Assembly: GCA_024277695.1 (NCBI GenBank)
Contig: JAJRUR010000156.1
Span: 1-11,438, forward strand
DNA: 11,438 nt
Source of the DNA: Bacteroidota bacterium
GTDB lineage: Bacteria > Bacteroidota > Bacteroidia > Chitinophagales > Saprospiraceae
Direction of reading: 5' to 3'
Made by a program: the position numbers and the translations under genes. Below, one piece after another: positions 8,038 to 11,438 of this stretch (position 1 is its first letter; each line of letters starts with the position of its first letter). The notes beneath the pieces are model-generated. The model had not been told where the DNA came from. It saw only the letters and a program-made list of their open reading frames with translations, and searched no databases.

Positions 8038-9181
8038 AGTATTCTTTCATTTTTTCAAAGAAGCTCTTGTCCTTGCTACCGGGATTTGGTTGAAAATTGG
8101 CTTGATTACGCATCTCTTCGAGTAGTTCCTTTTCTTTTTTGTTCAGTTTTTTGGGTGTCCAAATATTGACGTGTATCAATTGATCTCCTTTGGCGTAGTC
8201 TTGGATAGAGGGTAATCCTTTTCCACGGAGTCTGAATATCTTACCACTTTGAGTCCCTTCGGGTATTTTTATTTTTACTTTACTGTGGATGGTAGGGACT
8301 TCTACGGTAGTACCTAAAGCGGCATCGGCAAAATTGAGGTAGAGGTCATAGATGACATTTCTGCCGTCTCGGACGAGGTATTCGTCATCGATCTCTTCGA
8401 TTTGGATCAGGAGATCACCGGAAGGACCGCCATTTCTGCCTATATTACCCTTACCGCGCATAGAGAGTTGCATCCCCTCTTGAACTCCAGCCGGAATTTC
8501 GATTTCTACAGTATCGGATCCCTGTATTCGACCTTCTCCTGAGCATTTGCTGCACTTGGCGGTAATGCGTTTGCCGGAGCCATGACAGTGTGGACATACA
8601 CCTGTAGTTTGCATCTGACCCAAAAAGGTTTGTTTGATCTGTCGGACATATCCTCCGCCTCCACAAGTGCTACAGGTACTCAGACTGGACGCATCTTTGG
8701 CACCACTACCGTCACACTGATCACAAGCTACTTTCTTTTTTACTTTTAGTTTTTTGGTTACCCCTTCAGCTATATCTTGGAGCGTCAATGCAACTTTTAT
8801 CCGTAGATTGCTCCCTTGCTGTCCACCGGATCTTTGTCTGCCACCACCAAAAAATGTATCGAAGGCACCACCCGACTCACCAAACACATCGCCAAACTGC
8901 CTAAATATATCCTCCATAGTCATGCCTCCCGAGTAAGAGCCTCTGCCCATGTTTGGATCTACGCCGGCATGTCCATAGCGATCGTAGCGCGCTTTTTTGT
9001 CTGCATCACTCAGCACTTCGTAAGCCTCCGCCGCTTCTTTAAATTTGTCTTCGGCGGTTGAATCGTTCGGATTGCGATCCGGGTGATACTTCATGGCAAT
9101 CTTTCGGTAGGCTTTTTTGATAGTGATCTCATCAGCCCCTTTAGTGACTCCCAGTATTTCGTAATAATCTCTTTTGGTCAT
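8027..9181 (-). CDS. dnaJ: Chaperone protein DnaJ (Hsp40)
   Basis: DnaJ is the cytosolic co-chaperone that delivers unfolded protein to DnaK and stimulates its ATPase. The order is canonical for a type I J-protein of 384 residues. The J domain (about 3-70) has HPD at 33-35. A Gly/Phe-rich linker follows (about 75-120). The zinc-binding region has all four CxxCxGxG repeats: CDQCDGSG, CSTCGGGG, CPHCHGSG and CSKCSGEG. The C-terminal substrate-binding beta domains include IPAGVQEGMQLSMRGKG and IPEGTQSGKIFRLRGKG. All key residues are intact. It starts at ATG 9179-9181, one base after the grpE stop codon, so the two are clearly coupled; the 3' end overlaps gldH. No dnaK is in the window. Confidence 0.98.
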   Translation of the reverse strand: MTKRDYYEILGVTKGADEITIKKAYRKIAMKYHPDRNPNDSTAEDKFKEAAEAYEVLSDADKKARYDRYGHAGVDPNMGRGSYSGGMTMEDIFRQFGDVFGESGGAFDTFFGGGRQRSGGQQGSNLRIKVALTLQDIAEGVTKKLKVKKKVACDQCDGSGAKDASSLSTCSTCGGGGYVRQIKQTFLGQMQTTGVCPHCHGSGKRITAKCSKCSGEGRIQGSDTVEIEIPAGVQEGMQLSMRGKGNIGRNGGPSGDLLIQIEEIDDEYLVRDGRNVIYDLYLNFADAALGTTVEVPTIHSKVKIKIPEGTQSGKIFRLRGKGLPSIQDYAKGDQLIHVNIWTPKKLNKKEKELLEEMRNQANFQPNPGSKDKSFFEKMKEYFGG

Positions 9182-9182
9182 A

Positions 9183-9722
9183 CTATGGATTATATTTGCC
9201 TACAACGACTTTGGCATAACGAATGATCTTGCCTTTGAGTAGATATCCGGGCTCTACGATATCGATGATCTTACCGTCCTTGGTCGGATCGTTTACCGGC
9301 AAATGTGTGATGGCGTCATGTTGTTGGTCATCAAAAGTCATATCACCCATATCCATCTGCTTGAGCCCTAGTTGCTCCATCGTATTAGATAGTTTATGAT
9401 AGACTAACTGCACTCCTTCTGAAAAGGACTCATCTGTACTCTCGTCCTCTGCGCTTTTCTTTGCTCTTTCAAAGTCATCCAAGACAGGCAGTAAAGCCTT
9501 GATTGTATCTTCAGCAGCCGTATCAAGTAACTCGATACGCTCCTTGAGGGTCCTTTTTTTATAGTTCTCAAACTCTGCAAACAGCCGTAGGTATTTGTCC
9601 TTGGACTGCTCCAACTCGGACTGGTAGTCAGCCAATTCTGCCTTAAGCCCCTCCACTTCAGCAGATTCTTTTGATTTCTTATTTGCTTTTTTTGATTTGT
9701 TTGCCATAAAATTATATTTCAT
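9183..9722 (-). CDS. grpE: Nucleotide exchange factor GrpE
   Basis: GrpE exchanges ADP for ATP on DnaK and acts as a dimer in the cytosol. The product has 179 residues. It has a lysine-rich N-terminus (7-18), a long charged coiled coil (about 22-60), the helical core with FAEFENYKKRTLKERIELL, and LLPVLDDFERA. The C-terminal beta domain has QQHDAI and a GYLLKGKIIRYAKVVV strand that matches the family signature. The start is uncertain: ATG at 9722 gives MKYNFMANKSKK, while ATG at 9707 gives MANKSKK, which looks more typical. It is the first gene of grpE-dnaJ-gldH. I see no CIRCE element upstream, so heat-shock control by HrcA is not supported here. Confidence 0.96.
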   Translation of the reverse strand: MKYNFMANKSKKANKKSKESAEVEGLKAELADYQSELEQSKDKYLRLFAEFENYKKRTLKERIELLDTAAEDTIKALLPVLDDFERAKKSAEDESTDESFSEGVQLVYHKLSNTMEQLGLKQMDMGDMTFDDQQHDAITHLPVNDPTKDGKIIDIVEPGYLLKGKIIRYAKVVVGKYNP

Positions 9723-9803
9723 ATGTTAGGAAGTAGTTGTCTAAATAGTCGGATGACGCATAATCTTTCTTTCTATTAAAGCCTTATGTTATCTTTTTAT
9801 AAG

Positions 9804-9811
9804 CCACGTGG
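9804..9811. repeat. 8-base palindrome upstream of grpE
   Basis: CCACGTGG is a perfect G/C-rich palindrome in AT-rich DNA, 82 bases before the longer grpE start. Its position would suit a regulator binding site, but it does not match a site I know for chaperone operons, and the flanks do not extend the symmetry. Confidence 0.2.
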
Positions 9812-10075
9812 TATTCCGATCTATTCTTAAAACGACTTTTGTTTAGTAAAATCCCACATATATATTATTATCAATTATTGAGCCATAGCTCTATTATGTG
9901 TCAAAATGACAGTACTAGCATATCGATATCGCTTAGTATCGGACCAAAATATCCATTTTTTATGACTATAGTACAAACTGTCCGCTACCGCGTCCCAAGC
10001 TCAACGGAGGCATTTTTGCCGATTACACCGAAAAATATTTATTTGAGTGGGCTTGACAGAAACGGTGAACAGGTC

Positions 10076-10172
10076 GCACCTACGGCGCTACAACAATATT
10101 TGTACCTACGGTGCTACTACAAACCGTTTGCTCCTCCGGAGCAGATGACAAAAACAAAAGCCCCGGCGGAAC
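10076..10172. repeat. Cluster of four 13-base mini-palindromes
   Basis: Four G/C-rich 13-base units sit at 10076-10088, 10102-10114, 10130-10142 and 10160-10172. Each has 5-base arms around a 3-base centre: GCACC/TAC/GGCGC, GTACC/TAC/GGTGC, GCTCC/TCC/GGAGC and GCCCC/GGC/GGAAC. The third is perfect, and extends to a 6-base arm with TGCTCC/GGAGCA. The second pairs fully with one G-U. The first has one A-C mismatch, and the fourth has two mismatches. Spacers are A/T-rich and grow from 13 to 15 to 17 bases. Small GC hairpins between AT spacers resemble the short interspersed palindromic repeats common in Bacteroidota intergenic DNA. A weaker related unit may lie at 9999-10011. Confidence 0.6.
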
Positions 10173-10359
10173 GACCCTGTAATATTATGTTCATTGCATA
10201 CACGCAAATATATTTCAGGAACAATACGAAACGCAATCAAAAATCATTTGTAAATTGCATGGAGAGATGTTTTTTTGTTTACACCCACAATGCACTGAAG
10301 TTCAGTTAATTATAGCTTACACAACTCCCTTTTTATTCTATTTTGTTGACTACCGAAAC

Positions 10360-10372
10360 TTGAGTAACTCAA
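10360..10372 (-). repeat. Short palindrome after the micropeptide gene
   Basis: TTGAG and CTCAA flank a 3-base centre five bases after the micropeptide stop codon. As RNA it would form a 5-base hairpin, but no run of U follows, so it is at most a weak terminator or a 3'-end stabiliser. Confidence 0.25.
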
Positions 10373-10377
10373 CTTAA

Positions 10378-10500
10378 CTATGCACCGATTTTGTACAGTC
10401 CGAATGCTACTGCGAGCCATATGAGTCCTTTAATAAAAAAGAACAAAAAGGCTGCCCATCCCATCGTTTTGAATATTTTATGTTTTGATTTGTCCAGCAT
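10378..10500 (-). CDS. Small single-span membrane protein (40 residues)
   Basis: A short open frame from ATG 10498-10500 to TAG 10378-10380 starts 10 bases after the stop of the PD40 gene on the same strand. The product has a basic N-terminus (MLDKSKHKIFKTMGW, residues 1-15) followed by a continuous hydrophobic helix of about 22 residues (15-36) with K24 within it, and ends in YKIGA. This is the layout of a one-span inner membrane micropeptide with the basic end probably inside. Tight spacing suggests cotranslation with the PD40 protein. No function can be assigned. There is no Shine-Dalgarno, as for most genes here. The hydrophobic, non-random composition and the operon position argue for a real gene. 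Confidence 0.65.
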   Translation of the reverse strand: MLDKSKHKIFKTMGWAAFLFFFIKGLIWLAVAFGLYKIGA

Positions 10501-10510
10501 GCGTCAGAAT

Positions 10511-11438
10511 TTAGTCTACCCAATCCGCCATAAATAAATTAGTGTCTCTCGTACCACCATTATTTCGATTGCTAGACCAGATGAGCTTCTTACCGTCAAA
10601 AGAAAACATCGGAAAGGAATCAAAAGTTTTGTCAAAAGTGATTTGTTCCAGCCCGGTTCCATCGATATTGATCATAAAAAGATTAAAAGGAAATCCCCTC
10701 TTACTCTTATGATTAGAAGAAAAAATAATCTTTTTGCCGGAAGGGTGAAAAAATGGTGCCCAATTGGCATTGCCTAGATTAGTGATTTGTTTTTTGTCCG
10801 AGCCATCTGCATTGGCGATATAGAGCTCCATATTCGTCGGTTCGACCAAACCTCTGGATAAGAGATCTTTATAGTTTTTCTTTTCTGCCTCTGTCTTGGG
10901 TCTGGATGACCGCCAAACGATTTTGCTTCCGTCGGGGCTAAAAAAGGCTCCTCCATCATAACCCAGCTCTGAAGTGATCTGTCGTACATCGGATCCGTCG
11001 ATGTTCATAGTATAGAGTTCGATATCGCCGGATCGGGTGGATGTAAAAATGATTTTATCTCCCTTGGGAGATACGGTTGCCTCTGCATCATATCCGGGTC
11101 GATCGGTGAGTTGTTTTATGATGTTGCCGTCCAAATCCGCTACAAAAATATCGTAGCTATCATAAAGCGGCCACACATATTTGTCTGTACGTGGTGGCTC
11201 CGGCGGGCAGTCATCACCCCCTTTATGTGTAGAAGCAAATACGACGGACTTATTATCCGGCAAAAAATATGCACATGTCGTCCTGCCTTTTCCGGTACTG
11301 AGTAAGGGGGGCTTGTGGGCATTGTCGTGTCGTTTGTTTAGATCGTACAAAAAGATCTGATCACAAGGTGCATCCCAAGCATTATTTTTAGCCTGAAAGA
11401 CCAATTGTTTGTCGTCAAAACTCCAATATGCCTCTGCA
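10511..11438 (-). CDS. TolB-like PD40 beta-propeller protein, 5' end beyond the window
   Basis: The frame stays open to the right edge, so the N-terminus and any signal peptide are missing. The apparent TTG start at 11404 is internal, since the residues before it (AEAYWSFDDKQ) already belong to a propeller blade. The 308 visible residues contain repeated PD40 units (S-x-D-G-x-K-hydrophobic-hydrophobic-F/W-x-S). Examples are FLPDNKSVVFAST, SPKGDKIIFTSTRSGDIELY, SPDGSKIVWRSSR, HPSGKKIIFSSN and SFDGKKLIWSSNR. They are joined by strands of the form LYxxNxDGSDxxQIT. About six blades are seen, consistent with a six-bladed TolB-type propeller. Proteins of this kind in Bacteroidota are usually exported and thought to mediate protein contacts or sense envelope ligands; the specific role here is unknown. 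No protease or OmpA domain follows at the C-terminus (ends LFMADWVD). The micropeptide gene follows after 10 bases. Confidence 0.9.
   Translation of the reverse strand, partial: AEAYWSFDDKQLVFQAKNNAWDAPCDQIFLYDLNKRHDNAHKPPLLSTGKGRTTCAYFLPDNKSVVFASTHKGGDDCPPEPPRTDKYVWPLYDSYDIFVADLDGNIIKQLTDRPGYDAEATVSPKGDKIIFTSTRSGDIELYTMNIDGSDVRQITSELGYDGGAFFSPDGSKIVWRSSRPKTEAEKKNYKDLLSRGLVEPTNMELYIANADGSDKKQITNLGNANWAPFFHPSGKKIIFSSNHKSKRGFPFNLFMINIDGTGLEQITFDKTFDSFPMFSFDGKKLIWSSNRNNGGTRDTNLFMADWVD

Larger units (their letters stand above)
9723..10377. other. Gene-free region between grpE and the micropeptide gene
   Basis: About 655 bases without a credible gene. The part next to grpE (9723 to about 9850) must contain the promoter of the chaperone operon, but no TAnnTTTG element with a matching -33 site stands out. 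The centre contains the mini-palindrome cluster (10076-10172). A plus-strand open frame crosses the cluster but has no coding character. The right part (about 10180-10350) is AT-rich without visible signals. Confidence 0.6.

Noticed and set aside
9723..9850. Search for a CIRCE or sigma-32-like heat-shock element upstream of grpE
   Set aside because: No TTAGCACTC/GAGTGCTAA pair and no CTTGAAA/CCCCAT-like promoter is seen on the minus strand.
9839..10309. 156-residue plus-strand open frame starting with TTG
   Set aside because: It crosses the mini-palindrome cluster, whose translation explains much of it. Composition is low-complexity, there is no recognisable domain, and there is no ribosome site.

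Overview
The window looks like chromosomal DNA of a gliding-lineage member of Bacteroidota. The evidence is a GldH gliding lipoprotein, promoter-like elements of the Bacteroidota TAnnTTTG type, weak Shine-Dalgarno sites and AT-rich spacers. Gene content suggests Saprospiraceae or a related group, but the sequence alone does not prove a family. Almost everything is core metabolism or housekeeping. I see no phage, transposase, CRISPR, tRNA or rRNA, and no convincing unknown multi-gene system.

Layout from left to right. At 1-2170 on the minus strand is a feoA-feoB ferrous iron uptake operon; FeoB runs off the left edge. A roughly 310-base spacer follows, holding divergent promoters. At 2482-4656 on the plus strand is a membrane-bound ion-pumping pyrophosphatase (hppA), closed by a strong intrinsic terminator. 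At 4948-7512 on the plus strand is a class II, adenosylcobalamin-dependent ribonucleotide reductase (nrdJ). It ends only nine bases from the end of a convergent minus-strand operon, grpE-dnaJ-gldH (9722 down to 7522), in which a gliding lipoprotein gene overlaps the end of dnaJ. At 9723-10377 is about 650 bases without a credible gene, carrying a regular cluster of four 13-base mini-palindromes. At 10378 to beyond 11438 on the minus strand is a TolB-like PD40 beta-propeller gene, partial at the right edge, followed by a tightly linked 40-residue single-span membrane micropeptide.

How the genes relate. FeoA and FeoB act together in Fe(II) import. GrpE and DnaJ are the exchange factor and J-protein of the DnaK chaperone cycle, whose dnaK is not in the window. 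GldH belongs to the gliding motility/type IX secretion lineage and seems to be a passenger in the chaperone operon. HppA and NrdJ are single-gene units.

The points most worth a second look are the mini-palindrome cluster, feoA without any ATG/GTG/TTG start and with an inverted repeat around its promoter, the altered G4 guanine-recognition motif of FeoB, the micropeptide after the PD40 gene, and the dnaJ/gldH overlap.
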